Assembly (NCBI GenBank): GCA_905215965.1 | Contig: CAJMSD010000001.1 | Location: 62,001-126,000 of the forward strand | Length of the DNA stretch: 64,000 bases | Reading direction: 5' to 3' | Source: an uncultured bacterium | GTDB taxonomy: Bacteria > Bacillota > Clostridia > Oscillospirales > Ruminococcaceae | Made by a program: the position numbers and the translations under genes | Shown here: positions 33,335 to 42,917 of the stretch, piece after piece | Position numbering within the stretch: position 1 is the stretch's first letter | How the letters are laid out: each line of letters begins with the position of its first letter | The notes under the pieces: model-generated | Told to the model about the DNA's origin: nothing | What the model saw: only the letters and a program-made list of their open reading frames with translations | The model's database searches: none

Positions 33335-34801
33335 ATGAAAAAATTAGGCTTTGACAATGATAAATATCTGAAAATGCAGTCCGAGCATATCAGAGAGCGC
33401 ATTTCGCAGTTTGGCGACAAGCTCTACCTTGAGTTCGGCGGTAAGCTTTACGATGATTTCCATGCTTCAAGGGTTCTTCCCGGATTCAAGCCGGACAGCA
33501 AGCTGCAAATGCTTCTCCAGCTTAAAGACGAAGCTGAGATCGTTATAGTAATAAATTCCGGAGATATTGAAAAAAACAAGGTGCGCGGCGATCTTGGCAT
33601 TACATACGACGTGGATGTTATTCGTCTTTATAACGTGTTCACAAAAATAGGTCTTTACGTAAGCAGCGTTGTTCTTACGCAATATGAGGGACAGCCCTCT
33701 GCCGACGCTTTCGGAAAGCGTCTTGAAGCTCTCGGAATAAAGGTTTATCATCATTATCATATCAACGGCTATCCGTCAAATCTTAAGCTTATTATGAGCG
33801 AAGAGGGCTACGGCAAAAACGATTATATCGAAACCTCGCGCCGACTGGTGGTTATCACTGCTCCCGGACCGGGAAGCGGTAAAATGGCTACCTGCCTTTC
33901 TCAGCTCTATCACGAGCATCAGCGCGGAATTAATGCCGGCTATGCAAAGTTTGAGACGTTCCCGATATGGAATATTCCGCTCAGACACCCTGTAAACCTT
34001 GCCTACGAGGCGGCTACGTCCGATCTGAACGACGTTAATATGATAGATCCGTTCCATCTTGAGGCTTACGGAAAAACTACCGTAAATTATAACCGCGATG
34101 TTGAGATATTCCCCGTGCTCAACGCTATGTTCGAGAAAATTCTCGGCGAATCGCCGTATAAGTCGCCAACGGATATGGGCGTAAATATGGCAGGCAATTG
34201 CATAATCGACGACGAGGTCGTCTGCAAGGCATCGAATGATGAGATAATCCGTCGCTATTACGCAGCTCTCTGCGGTCAGCGCAAGGGAACTGTTTCGGAG
34301 GAAGAAATATATAAGCTTGAGCTTCTGATGAAACAGGCAGGAGTTACTACCGATGACAGAAAGGTCGTTGAAGCAGCTCTTGCAAGAGAGACCGAGACGG
34401 GAGCCCCGGCTGCTGCTATGGAGCTTGACGGCGGCAGGATCATTACGGGAAAAACTTCAAATCTTCTCGGAGCGTCCTCCGCACTGCTTCTTAATGCTCT
34501 TAAATATTTCGGAGGAATTTCCGATGACGCGCTGCTTATGTCTCCGCAGGTCATCGAGCCTATACAGAATCTTAAGGTCGAGCATCTCGGCAACAGCAAT
34601 CCTCGTCTCCATACCGACGAAACGCTGCTTGCTCTCTCGATTTGCGCAGCGACGGACGATAATGCGAAGCTTGCGATGAATCAGATATCGAAGCTCAGAG
34701 GCTGCGAGGTTCATTCCACGGTTATTCTTTCTCCTGTGGACGAGCGTATTTTTAAGAGACTCGGAGTAAATCTGACCTGCGAGCCTAAATACGAGGTTTG
34801 A
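33335..34801 (+). CDS. DUF1846 family protein
   Basis: A 488-residue cytoplasmic protein of the DUF1846 family, widely conserved in Firmicutes and of unknown function. It starts KKLGFDNDKYLKMQSEHI, typical of the family. The central segment VVITAPGPGSGKMATCLSQL looks like a nucleotide-binding P-loop variant, followed by a conserved NIPLRHPVNLAYEAATSDL stretch. The length is normal for the family. ATG 33335 follows AGGAAGGA by a suitable distance. The gene is monocistronic, between its promoter and a terminator at 35058-35086. Confidence 0.9.
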   Translation: MKKLGFDNDKYLKMQSEHIRERISQFGDKLYLEFGGKLYDDFHASRVLPGFKPDSKLQMLLQLKDEAEIVIVINSGDIEKNKVRGDLGITYDVDVIRLYNVFTKIGLYVSSVVLTQYEGQPSADAFGKRLEALGIKVYHHYHINGYPSNLKLIMSEEGYGKNDYIETSRRLVVITAPGPGSGKMATCLSQLYHEHQRGINAGYAKFETFPIWNIPLRHPVNLAYEAATSDLNDVNMIDPFHLEAYGKTTVNYNRDVEIFPVLNAMFEKILGESPYKSPTDMGVNMAGNCIIDDEVVCKASNDEIIRRYYAALCGQRKGTVSEEEIYKLELLMKQAGVTTDDRKVVEAALARETETGAPAAAMELDGGRIITGKTSNLLGASSALLLNALKYFGGISDDALLMSPQVIEPIQNLKVEHLGNSNPRLHTDETLLALSICAATDDNAKLAMNQISKLRGCEVHSTVILSPVDERIFKRLGVNLTCEPKYEV

Positions 34802-34818
34802 TTTTATTTTGGTTTGTT

Positions 34819-35035
34819 GAAAAGTCATTGTATTTCTGATGATAACATAAAAATGAAGTTTAGGTCAAGCCTTTTTAAAGGCTTGCGGTTTCCAAAGGCA
34901 GAGCCTTGGTCGCCGTCCGCAGACGGCGACATTCTCCAAACAAGGCGCTTCGCAAAGAGTGAAATTCAAAACAGTCCGGTGGTGGACTGTTTTGAAAGAG
35001 AGAACGCCCTGCAAGAGAGGGCGTTCCTTGTATCA
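34819..35035 (+). repeat. Dispersed hairpin-rich repeat family B, copy 1
   Basis: About 215 bases. The first ~125 bases are almost identical to 44886-45010. The 3' part matches 58850-58925. It contains five successive hairpins: AAGCCTTTTTAAAGGCTT, CCAAAGGC/GCCTTGG, TCGCCGTC/GACGGCGA, TTCAAAACAGTCC/GGACTGTTTTGAA, and GAACGCCCT/AGGGCGTTC. Small ORFs inside it (starting KFRSSLFKGLRFPKAEPW) recur only because the repeat recurs. Confidence 0.85.
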
Positions 35036-35057
35036 TATTGTATTTGGAAAAGAATTA

Positions 35058-35086
35058 ACGGCTGAGATAAACTCTCAGCCGTTTTT
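35058..35086 (+). terminator. Terminator after the DUF1846 gene and repeat
   Basis: ACGGCTGAGA/TCTCAGCCGT 10-bp stem, 5-base loop, followed by TTTT. It also sits just after the stop of the converging gene. Confidence 0.85.
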
Positions 35087-35097
35087 CATTTTTAATA

Positions 35098-36228
35098 TCA
35101 ATGGTCATATTCTTTCCGCGGTTTTTTGGATTTATAGAAAAATCCGATATTTTCGCTCGCAGAGGGAACAATAAGTACAGCGATCGAAAGAGCGAGCGCT
35201 GCGACAGCCAGAACCCATTTTACTCCGCTTCCGGAGATCTGCGGAACAAGAGTAAATAATGCGAAAAGCTGAACTGCGCTGAAAATCAGCTGGTAGAACG
35301 AGCACAGCGACTTTAATCCGCCTATTCCGGTCATGAGCGTCAGAGATAAAACTCCTGCCACGGCGGCAGCATACAGCGAGTAGTTTTTGAGAATGCCGAA
35401 GAATTTGTTGCCCGAATCACTGTATTCAAATCCGAAGAATTGGCATGAATACAGCATATAGAACAGGACTGCACTGATAACTCCAATGACAGCGACCACA
35501 ATAACGGAAATAAATCCCTTCTTTGCAGCCTCGGCCTCACGCTCGGCTTTAAGCTCAAGCATCATGCGCAGACTTTCCTTTTCGTCCTTCTGATTGGAGA
35601 CAAGCTGAGAAGAAACAGCCTTTTTTGCGCCCTCCTTTTTAGCTCTTTCCAGATCCTCGTCCACGAATTTCGGGACATACTTTGTCGGAGCAGGTTCGTC
35701 GTCGAGTATTGGAGCCGAAACAGGCGCGGCAGGTTCGGGAGCTTTTTCTTTTTTCGGAGGCGGTATATAATTATCGTCGTCAAGGACAGGCGCAGCTATC
35801 GGAGCTTCCTCCGCTTTTTTCTGAGCAAGCTGAGCCTTGCGCATTTCGATGACCTGCTTTTGCTTATCGGCAGGGAGATTTTCGTACATGGTTTTCTGCT
35901 CGGCAGTCATTCCTGCGATTATTTCCTCCTCCTCGGTCATAGCCGGCTTGGGAGCGGAATATGAATAATCGTCGTCGAGCGTCGGAGCGGTCACGTTTGT
36001 GGGAGCGCCCTTTTTCTCGGTTGGAGGAACGTAGGAATCCATGTCGTCAAGAATTGGAGCGGTAACGTTCTGCGGTCCGCCTTTATGCGACGACGGAGCA
36101 ACGTAGTCTATATCGTCAAGTATGGGAGCGGAAACGTTCTGCGGATCGTCCTTTTTCGTTTTCGGCTCGGAATAATCTATATCGTCCAGCAGTGGAGCCT
36201 GCGGATTGTAGTTATTATCATCGTTCAA
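35098..36228 (-). CDS. Membrane protein with six APxLDD repeats
   Basis: A 376-residue protein of unknown family. The TTG at 36228 lies 5 bases after GAGGTGA; the in-frame GTG at 36237 is part of that site. The N-terminal ~200 residues are disordered, Pro/Asp/Lys-rich, and carry six copies of a short motif: APLLDDIDY, APILDDIDY, APILDDMDSY, APTLDDDYSY, APVLDDDNY and APILDDEP. A helical stretch (about 215-245) with alternating Lys/Glu follows, then four membrane helices (about 247-268, 290-312, 318-340 and 345-365) and a basic tail. With no signal peptide the repeats should face the cytoplasm and could serve as docking sites. It lies 48 bases downstream of purA on the same strand. Confidence 0.8.
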   Translation of the reverse strand: MNDDNNYNPQAPLLDDIDYSEPKTKKDDPQNVSAPILDDIDYVAPSSHKGGPQNVTAPILDDMDSYVPPTEKKGAPTNVTAPTLDDDYSYSAPKPAMTEEEEIIAGMTAEQKTMYENLPADKQKQVIEMRKAQLAQKKAEEAPIAAPVLDDDNYIPPPKKEKAPEPAAPVSAPILDDEPAPTKYVPKFVDEDLERAKKEGAKKAVSSQLVSNQKDEKESLRMMLELKAEREAEAAKKGFISVIVVAVIGVISAVLFYMLYSCQFFGFEYSDSGNKFFGILKNYSLYAAAVAGVLSLTLMTGIGGLKSLCSFYQLIFSAVQLFALFTLVPQISGSGVKWVLAVAALALSIAVLIVPSASENIGFFYKSKKPRKEYDH

Positions 36229-36276
36229 AATATTCACCTCATTTTTATTGATGAGAGAAGACAGTCACAAGACGGA

Positions 36277-37551
36277 TCATCTTTCAAGGATCTGGCTTCT
36301 GTCAGGGCCGATTCCGACCATGCTGACATGACAGCCGACAAGCTCTTCAAGACGTGCGATATATGATTTGCAGTTTTCGGGAAGCTCGTCAAAGCTTGCG
36401 CATTTTGAGATATCCTCGTTAAAGCCGGGGAATTCCTCGTAAACCGGAGTACAGCCCTCAAGCTCTTCGAGAGTAGCAGGGAAGTTCTCGATAATGCTTC
36501 CGTCAGCCTTTTTGTAAGCAACGCACATTTTAAGCGAGTCAATACCTGCAAGGGTATCGAGCTTGTTGATAGCAAGGCTGTCAAGGCCGTTTACTCTTAC
36601 GGAGTGACGGACGATAACTGCGTCAAACCAGCCTGTTCTTCTCGGTCTGCCGGTAGTTGTTCCGAATTCGCCGCCGACGTTTCTGATCTTATCTCCGATC
36701 TCGTCGTCAAGCTCGGTCGGGAAAGGACCTTTTCCGACGCGCGTTGTATATGCCTTTGCAACGCCGATGATATTGGTGATGACCTTCGGTCCTACGCCCG
36801 TGCCCACGCAGACTCCGGCTGAAAGCGGATGAGATGAAGTAACATAAGGATATGTACCGAAATCAATATCAAGAAGCGTAGCCTGTGCTCCCTCGAACAT
36901 GATCGTTTTTCCTGCCTTTGCAGCGTCAAAGGTGAGTACGGAAACGTCGTCCATATAGGGAAGAAGTCTTTTTCCGTATTCGGTGTATTCGGCTGTAACA
37001 GCATCAAGATCGAAGGCATCTCCGCTGTAGACCTCGGTTATGATCTTATTTTTAAGCTTGCCTGTAGCCTGAATTTTTTCCGCAAGAACGTCGGGGTGAA
37101 CAAGATCGTACATTCTGATCCCGCAGCGTTCGTATTTATCCATATATGTAGGGCCGATGCCTCTTTTTGTAGTTCCTATATCGCTTCCGCCTCTGAAAGC
37201 CTCTGAAAGACCGTCGAGAGCAATATGCCACGGCATTACGATATGAGCGCGGGGATCGATCCTCAGGTTTGCCGTTGAGATGCCTCTTTCCTCCAGACCG
37301 TCAAGCTCGCTTATGAAATCCTTCGGGTCAAGAACGACACCTGCGCCGATAAGGCAGAGAGTATCCGGATAAAGGATTCCGGAAGGAATAAGGTGAAGCT
37401 TATAGACCTCTCCGTTATTTACAACAGTGTGACCGGCATTGTTACCGCCCTGTGAACGGACAACTACCTCTGCACGGGAGGCAAGAATATCGATGATCTT
37501 ACCTTTGCCCTCGTCTCCCCATTGAGTTCCGACAACAATATTAGCAGGCAT
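36277..37551 (-). CDS. purA: Adenylosuccinate synthetase
   Basis: A 424-residue cytoplasmic enzyme that joins IMP and aspartate with GTP, the first committed step to AMP. The P-loop-like GDEGKGK is at 12-18 with catalytic Asp13, and GNNAGHTV follows with catalytic His41. Later conserved blocks include KRGIGPTYMDK, EGAQATLLDIDFGTYPYVTSS and TTTGRPRRTGWFD. Length is standard. ATG at 37551 follows GAGGAA by 6 bases; a longer in-frame reading to 37596 has no ribosome-binding site. Own promoter at 37608-37636. Confidence 0.98.
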   Translation of the reverse strand: MPANIVVGTQWGDEGKGKIIDILASRAEVVVRSQGGNNAGHTVVNNGEVYKLHLIPSGILYPDTLCLIGAGVVLDPKDFISELDGLEERGISTANLRIDPRAHIVMPWHIALDGLSEAFRGGSDIGTTKRGIGPTYMDKYERCGIRMYDLVHPDVLAEKIQATGKLKNKIITEVYSGDAFDLDAVTAEYTEYGKRLLPYMDDVSVLTFDAAKAGKTIMFEGAQATLLDIDFGTYPYVTSSHPLSAGVCVGTGVGPKVITNIIGVAKAYTTRVGKGPFPTELDDEIGDKIRNVGGEFGTTTGRPRRTGWFDAVIVRHSVRVNGLDSLAINKLDTLAGIDSLKMCVAYKKADGSIIENFPATLEELEGCTPVYEEFPGFNEDISKCASFDELPENCKSYIARLEELVGCHVSMVGIGPDRSQILER

Positions 37552-37607
37552 TATATTTCCTCTTTTCATTAAAATAATTACGGTGTACAAATACACACTT
37601 ACAATTT

Positions 37608-37636
37608 ATTATATCAGATAAATGTTATGATTTCAA
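37608..37636 (-). promoter_or_regulatory. Promoter of purA
   Basis: Minus strand: TTGAAA, 17 bases, TATAAT. No purine riboswitch is recognisable in the short leader. Confidence 0.8.
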
Positions 37637-37696
37637 GTGCTTACGCGAAATAATTTTGGAATATTGCTCAGACCTGCTTAAATTTACCGAAATATA

Positions 37697-37725
37697 TTGA
37701 CTATTTTGGCAATTTCGGTTATTAT
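37697..37725 (+). promoter_or_regulatory. Promoter of the alpha-galactosidase operon
   Basis: TTGACT (37697-37702), 17 bases, TATTAT (37720-37725). It makes an upstream GTG at 37734 too close to the transcription start to be the initiation codon. Confidence 0.65.
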
Positions 37726-37763
37726 AATAGTGTATGAAAAGTGTGAGACGGGGAGTGAGCGTT

Positions 37764-39941
37764 ATGGCGGTCGTTTATGATGAAAAGCGGAGTATATTCA
37801 GGCTGAATGCGGCAGGCGTTACCTACGCTCTTGCCGTATCCGGAGGATATGTCTGCCACCTATATTACGGAGCGGAGATCGGGGGAAACGACGATATATC
37901 ATATCTTCTTGGCAGCGGAGCAGATCTTGGAAAGGCTTCCGCGCTGCGCGACAAGGCTGTTACTATGGATTCTGCTGCCTTTGAATACCCTTGCTTTAAT
38001 ACGGGCGATTACCGCGAACACGCTCTCGAAATTATCGATAAATACGGCGCTCATGCCTGCTGCCTGAAATATCTCTCCCATAAGATATATGACGGAAAAC
38101 CTCCTCTTGACGGACTTCCTGCTTCCTTTGCGGAGTCGGGAGAAGCTCAGACTCTTGAGCTTACCTGCTACGACGGCTCGGCAGAGCTTGAGGTGCGTCT
38201 TTTGTACACCGTTTTCGAGGACAGCGGAATCATAACTCGGAGTGCGGTAATTACGAACAGATCCGATTCCGATTTGACGATTGAAAGAGCGCTGTCGGCA
38301 AGCCTTGACCTGAACCGAAACAGCTTCGATATGATAACGCTGAACGGCTCGTGGGCGAGAGAATTTCATCAGTCACGGCACCGGCTTCATGCAGGAAAGC
38401 AGTCGGTGGACAGCATAAAGGGAGAATCCTCTCATCAGCGTAATCCGTTTTTCGCGCTGTGCGACAGCAATGCCGATGAGGAGCATGGCGAAGTCTACGG
38501 CTTTGCATTGCTTTATTCGGGAAATTTCATCGCTCAGACCGAAGCAGATCAGTTCGGCGGAGCAAGAGCTTCTATCGGTATAAATCCGCTGCTCTTTCAG
38601 TGGAAATTAACTCCGGGCGAAAGCTTTACCGTGCCCGAAGCCGTTCTTGTTTATTCCGACAGCGGTATAGGCGGAATGTCGCGGAAATTTCACGATTTTT
38701 TCCGCAGTCACGTTATACGCAGCAAATATAAATTTTCTGAGCGTCCCGTCCTTATCAACAACTGGGAGGCGACCTATTTTGATTTCAATGCCGATAAGCT
38801 GCTGGATATCGCCCGTGAAGCTTCCTCTCTGGGAATCGAAATGCTCGTCATGGACGACGGCTGGTTCGGTCACCGCGACAGCGATAATTCAAGTCTCGGC
38901 GACTGGTACGTCTATAAGGATAAGCTGGGCGAAAGCCTTAAATCACTCGTTGACAGTGTGAACGCTCTCGGCATGAAGTTTGGGATATGGTTCGAGCCTG
39001 AAATGGTCTCTCCCGACAGCGACCTGTACAGACAGCATCCCGATTGGGCGCTGAGAGTTCCGAACCGCGAAATGACTATGGCGAGAGAGCAGTACGTTCT
39101 TGATCTTTCAAGGAAGGACGTGCGCGATCATATTTATTCTCAGCTGTATAAAATACTTTCCGAGGCGAATATCGAATATGTAAAATGGGATATGAACCGC
39201 CCTCTTACGGAGGTATGTTCGGCTGCGCTTCCTCCCGACAGACAGGGCGAAACTGCTCACCGCTATGTTCTGGGAGTTTACGAGCTTATGGAACGCCTTA
39301 CACGGGATTTCCCCGATCTGCTGCTTGAAAGCTGTTCGGGCGGCGGCGGACGCTTTGACGGCGGTATGCTTTATTACAGTCCGCAGATCTGGACATCTGA
39401 CGATACGGACGCGTCGGAAAGGCTTGCCATACAGCAGGGAGCGTCTCTGGTTTATCCGCCGTCGGCTATGGGCGCGCATATTTCGGACTGTCCCAATCAT
39501 ATCACGGGACGCGTTACTCCCTTTGAGGCGAGAGGTCATATTGCTCTTGCGGGAACGTTCGGCTATGAGCTTGACGTGACGCGCATTTCCGAGGAAGAAA
39601 GAAAGCTTATCCCTCGGCAGATCGCCGATTATAAGAAGTATTCGCATCTTGTGCGCTGCGGAGATCATTATCGTCTCGGCGATACAAGCGGCGAAAGCGG
39701 ATATACCGCGTGGGAGTTTGCGGCAAAGGACGGCTCGGAAGCCCTTATGATATTTGTTCAGACTGCTCCGCTTCCGAATTTTCCCATGCCTATGATAAGA
39801 ATTAAAGGACTTGACGCCGATTCGGCGTACAAAGCAAACGATCGTGTGCTTGACGGAAAAACGCTCATGAACTGCGGAATACGTATCCCGAGGCTTTACG
39901 GCGACTGCCGAAGCATACTCATATATATAACGAAAATATAA
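37764..39941 (+). CDS. aga: GH36 alpha-galactosidase
   Basis: A 725-residue cytoplasmic alpha-galactosidase (no signal peptide) that removes galactose from raffinose-type oligosaccharides or galactomannan fragments. A beta-sandwich N domain is followed by a TIM barrel with WEATYFDF and LVMDDGWFGHRD. The nucleophile is Asp476 in KWDMNR. The acid/base is Asp546 in TSDDTD; the 70-residue spacing matches characterised GH36 enzymes as I recall them. ATG 37764 follows GGGGAGTGA. It is the first gene of a probable five-gene operon: the next start is 10 bases after its stop. Confidence 0.95.
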   Translation: MAVVYDEKRSIFRLNAAGVTYALAVSGGYVCHLYYGAEIGGNDDISYLLGSGADLGKASALRDKAVTMDSAAFEYPCFNTGDYREHALEIIDKYGAHACCLKYLSHKIYDGKPPLDGLPASFAESGEAQTLELTCYDGSAELEVRLLYTVFEDSGIITRSAVITNRSDSDLTIERALSASLDLNRNSFDMITLNGSWAREFHQSRHRLHAGKQSVDSIKGESSHQRNPFFALCDSNADEEHGEVYGFALLYSGNFIAQTEADQFGGARASIGINPLLFQWKLTPGESFTVPEAVLVYSDSGIGGMSRKFHDFFRSHVIRSKYKFSERPVLINNWEATYFDFNADKLLDIAREASSLGIEMLVMDDGWFGHRDSDNSSLGDWYVYKDKLGESLKSLVDSVNALGMKFGIWFEPEMVSPDSDLYRQHPDWALRVPNREMTMAREQYVLDLSRKDVRDHIYSQLYKILSEANIEYVKWDMNRPLTEVCSAALPPDRQGETAHRYVLGVYELMERLTRDFPDLLLESCSGGGGRFDGGMLYYSPQIWTSDDTDASERLAIQQGASLVYPPSAMGAHISDCPNHITGRVTPFEARGHIALAGTFGYELDVTRISEEERKLIPRQIADYKKYSHLVRCGDHYRLGDTSGESGYTAWEFAAKDGSEALMIFVQTAPLPNFPMPMIRIKGLDADSAYKANDRVLDGKTLMNCGIRIPRLYGDCRSILIYITKI

Positions 39942-39951
39942 AGGAGAAATT

Positions 39952-42147
39952 ATGAAACCTATCAAAACCCTTTCAGTTCTGCTGGCGGCATCTATGCTGT
40001 TTACGTCGGCTGCCGGCTGCGAAAAAAAAGAAGAAACAAAGGACGGAGCTGCTGTGAAATACTCATGGAGCAATGTAGCTATCGGTGGCGGAGGCTACAT
40101 CACAGGCATAGTTTATAATCCTAAGGAGGAGGGGCTTGCCTATGTCCGCACCGATATCGGAGGAGCTTACAGATTCGACAAGGAACAGGATAAATGGCTG
40201 CCTATCACCGATCATCTTGGTTCGGACCAGTGGAATCTTATTGGAATCGAAAGTGTTGCCACCGATCCTGTCGAGCCTAACCGAGTTTATCTTGCCTGCG
40301 GCACGTATATGTCCTCTCCGGGAGCAATGCTTGCCTCCGACGACTACGGCAAGACGTGGACTCAGGTAGACGTTGAGTTCAGCTGCGGCGGAAATCAGTC
40401 GGGACGCGGCGTAGGCGAGCGTTTGCAGGTGGATCCCAAAAACAACAAGAATATTTATTTCGGCTCGCGTAATGCAGGTATGTGGAAATCCACCGATTAC
40501 GGCAAAAGCTGGAACAAGGTGGAATCGTTCCCAGTAAACGGCGACTATAATCAGGAAAACAACAATACCGGAATCATGTGGATAGAGTTCGACCCGAATT
40601 CAAACGACATATATGCGGGAGTTGCCATGACAAACGGAGAGTGCATTTACAGATCCTCCGACGACGGCACAACGTGGGAGACGCTTCCGGCAAACCCTAC
40701 GGGTATGTATCCGCTTCAGGCAGAGATCTCTCCAAACGGAAATATGTACCTCGTTTACTGTGATACGGCAGGTCCGAATGTCGACCCGAAAAACGGCGCA
40801 GTTTACGCTCTTGATCTTGAAACGCAGGAATTCACCGATATCACTCCCGATGTGAACGACGGTCACTATAACGGATACGGCGGTATTTCCCTTGACGCGT
40901 CCGACCCGGATACCTTTGTCGTTACCTCGCTGGGTTTCTGGCACGACAACGGCGATAATATCTACAGAACGACAGACGGCGGCAAGACTTGGAACGCTCT
41001 CTATACAAATGACGGCAAAAATTATGTTATGGATACATCGGAGGCTCAGTGGCTCGACTGGGGCAGGGAAGAGGCTAAAACAGGCTGGTGGACTGCTGCC
41101 GTGGCAGTTAATCCTTTCGATTCCGATGAGGTGACTTACGGTACGGGCGCGACTGTTTTCTCGACAGAAAATATGACCGACCTCGGAAGCGGAACTCCCG
41201 TTACTATAGGATTTGATGCAAAGGGTATCGAGGAAACGGCTGTATTCGATATGATCTCTCCTCCGACCGACGGTACTACTCCTCAGCTTTACTCCATAAT
41301 GGGCGACCTTACGGGATTTTCCCACATGGACGTAAATGTTCCGCCGGACGATGCTCACTTCATGAAAAACGGAAAGCCCGACGACCTCGACTGCGCATGG
41401 CAGAACGGCAATATCGCCGTGTATACAAGCGAGGGCAAGGCTCTGAACTACACTACCGACGGCGGCGAGACCTGGAATAACATCAAGGTGCTGCCCGAGA
41501 AGGCAGAAGGCGGAAAGGTTGCCGTTGCCTGTGACGGAAGCGCGATAATCTGGCGTTCGTCGTCTATCAGCGGAAAGACATATATTACTCCAGATTTCGG
41601 AGAAACATGGTATTACTGCGAGGGACTCGGCTATAACAGCAGAGTTGTTGCCGATAAGGTGAATCCGAAGAAGTTCTACGCTGTGTGCGACGGAATGTTC
41701 TATGTCTCGACAGACGGCGGTTATAATTTCGAGAAAACAGGCGCAGTCCTCACCGATAACTGCGAGCTTACGACTGTCGGCGACAAGGAAGGTCATATCT
41801 GGGTCACGGGCGGCTCTCTTGTAATGTATTCCGAGGACGAGGGTCAGACCTTTACCGTTCTGAAAAATATCAACGCAAATGCGCTCGGTTTTGGTGCTCC
41901 CGAAAAAGAGGGCGATTATATGACTATCTATGTTATGGGCAACGATGATGTGGACGGCAACAAAAATCCCCAGGGCGACGGCATTTACCGCTCGACCGAT
42001 AAGGGAAAGACATGGCAGCGTATTAACGACGATCAGCATCTTTTCGGTAATCTGACAGCCGCTATTACAGGCGACAGCGAGATCTTCGGCAGAGTTTACT
42101 TCGCTACCAACGGCAGAGGAATCGTGATGGGAGATATAGCGGAATAA
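39952..42147 (+). CDS. GH74-type xyloglucanase lipoprotein
   Basis: A 731-residue enzyme with a lipoprotein signal (Cys23 in SAAGC). It is built of two beta-propellers, with many Asp-box-like repeats of the type SxDxGKTW (SDDYGKTWTQ, STDYGKSWNK, TDGGKTWNAL, TTDGGETWNN). Asp68 in VRTDIGGAYR and Asp452 in MGDLTGF align with the two catalytic aspartates of GH74 endo-xyloglucanases. A lipid anchor rather than a dockerin keeps the enzyme on the cell, where released oligosaccharides can be taken up directly. It overlaps the next gene by 1 base. GH74 is firm; xyloglucan as substrate is the usual assignment. Confidence 0.93.
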   Translation: MKPIKTLSVLLAASMLFTSAAGCEKKEETKDGAAVKYSWSNVAIGGGGYITGIVYNPKEEGLAYVRTDIGGAYRFDKEQDKWLPITDHLGSDQWNLIGIESVATDPVEPNRVYLACGTYMSSPGAMLASDDYGKTWTQVDVEFSCGGNQSGRGVGERLQVDPKNNKNIYFGSRNAGMWKSTDYGKSWNKVESFPVNGDYNQENNNTGIMWIEFDPNSNDIYAGVAMTNGECIYRSSDDGTTWETLPANPTGMYPLQAEISPNGNMYLVYCDTAGPNVDPKNGAVYALDLETQEFTDITPDVNDGHYNGYGGISLDASDPDTFVVTSLGFWHDNGDNIYRTTDGGKTWNALYTNDGKNYVMDTSEAQWLDWGREEAKTGWWTAAVAVNPFDSDEVTYGTGATVFSTENMTDLGSGTPVTIGFDAKGIEETAVFDMISPPTDGTTPQLYSIMGDLTGFSHMDVNVPPDDAHFMKNGKPDDLDCAWQNGNIAVYTSEGKALNYTTDGGETWNNIKVLPEKAEGGKVAVACDGSAIIWRSSSISGKTYITPDFGETWYYCEGLGYNSRVVADKVNPKKFYAVCDGMFYVSTDGGYNFEKTGAVLTDNCELTTVGDKEGHIWVTGGSLVMYSEDEGQTFTVLKNINANALGFGAPEKEGDYMTIYVMGNDDVDGNKNPQGDGIYRSTDKGKTWQRINDDQHLFGNLTAAITGDSEIFGRVYFATNGRGIVMGDIAE

Positions 42148-42881
42148 TGTCTGTTTTTAAGAAAATAATATGTGTAGTTCTGGGAGCTGCGGCGACTGCG
42201 GCTTCCTGTACCGCGGCGGCGTATTTTTCCGCTGCTGTGGTAAATAAGGAGAAATATCCCGTTATGGGAGTAGATGTGTCGCGCTATCAGGGAATAATCG
42301 AATGGAGCGAGCTTCAGAAGCAGAATGTTTCCTTTGCGTTCGTTAAGGCGACCGAGGGAAGTAAGCATGTTGACTGCTGTGCCGAAGCAAATCTCCTCCG
42401 CGCTGCCGAAACGGATATAATGGTTTTTGCATATCATTTTTTCAGCTTCGACAGTCCCGGCGAAACGCAGGCTCAGAATTTCATTTCAGTCGTCGATGCG
42501 GGAATGATCGATATGCCGCCTGTGGTGGATATCGAATATTACGGCGACAAGCATAAAAACAAGCCTGGCATCGAGGAGTGCGACAGTATCCTTAAACCGC
42601 TTCTTGACGCGCTTGAAGAGCATTACGGAATGAAGCCGATAATTTACACTACTCTTGCCGTGTACGAGAGATATATAAAAGACGGCTATGAGGATTATCC
42701 GCTTTGGATAAGAAACGTTAATTTCGAGCCTGAATTTATCGACTGGGATTTCTGGCAGTACAGCGATAAGGGCGAGCTTTACGGCTTAGACGGCGAGGAA
42801 AAGTATATCGACCTCAATGTTTACAACGGTTCGGAAGCCGGCTTCCGCGAACGCTTCTGTCCGGAAAATCCAACGATATAG
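42147..42881 (+). CDS. GH25 lysozyme-like muramidase
   Basis: A 244-residue secreted or membrane-anchored GH25 enzyme. The N-terminal hydrophobic segment (about 6-30) is followed by GVDVSRYQG, the usual start of the GH25 barrel. The catalytic DxE motif appears in VVDIEYYG, with FVKATEGS and a C-terminal DFWQYSD block also present. The family cleaves the MurNAc-GlcNAc bond of peptidoglycan. It overlaps the GH74 stop (TAATG), so it is translationally coupled to a plant-polysaccharide enzyme, which is an odd pairing. It may remodel the wall for surface enzyme placement or attack neighbours (inference). Confidence 0.93.
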   Translation: MSVFKKIICVVLGAAATAASCTAAAYFSAAVVNKEKYPVMGVDVSRYQGIIEWSELQKQNVSFAFVKATEGSKHVDCCAEANLLRAAETDIMVFAYHFFSFDSPGETQAQNFISVVDAGMIDMPPVVDIEYYGDKHKNKPGIEECDSILKPLLDALEEHYGMKPIIYTTLAVYERYIKDGYEDYPLWIRNVNFEPEFIDWDFWQYSDKGELYGLDGEEKYIDLNVYNGSEAGFRERFCPENPTI

Positions 42882-42917
42882 GAAGCAATCGCGGCTTTTA
42901 TGAAAGGAATGTAGAAA

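Noticed and set aside
34814..35065. Plus-strand ORF of 83 residues (KFRSSLFKGLRFPKAEPW), recurring at 44920-45153
   Set aside because: The two ORFs agree only because both lie in repeat family B; they diverge in frame after the shared part, have no ribosome-binding site and the DNA is dominated by hairpins.
40600..42039. Minus-strand ORF of 479 residues opposite the GH74 gene
   Set aside because: The GH74 frame has a lipoprotein signal, repeated Asp-box motifs and catalytic residues; the antisense frame has none.
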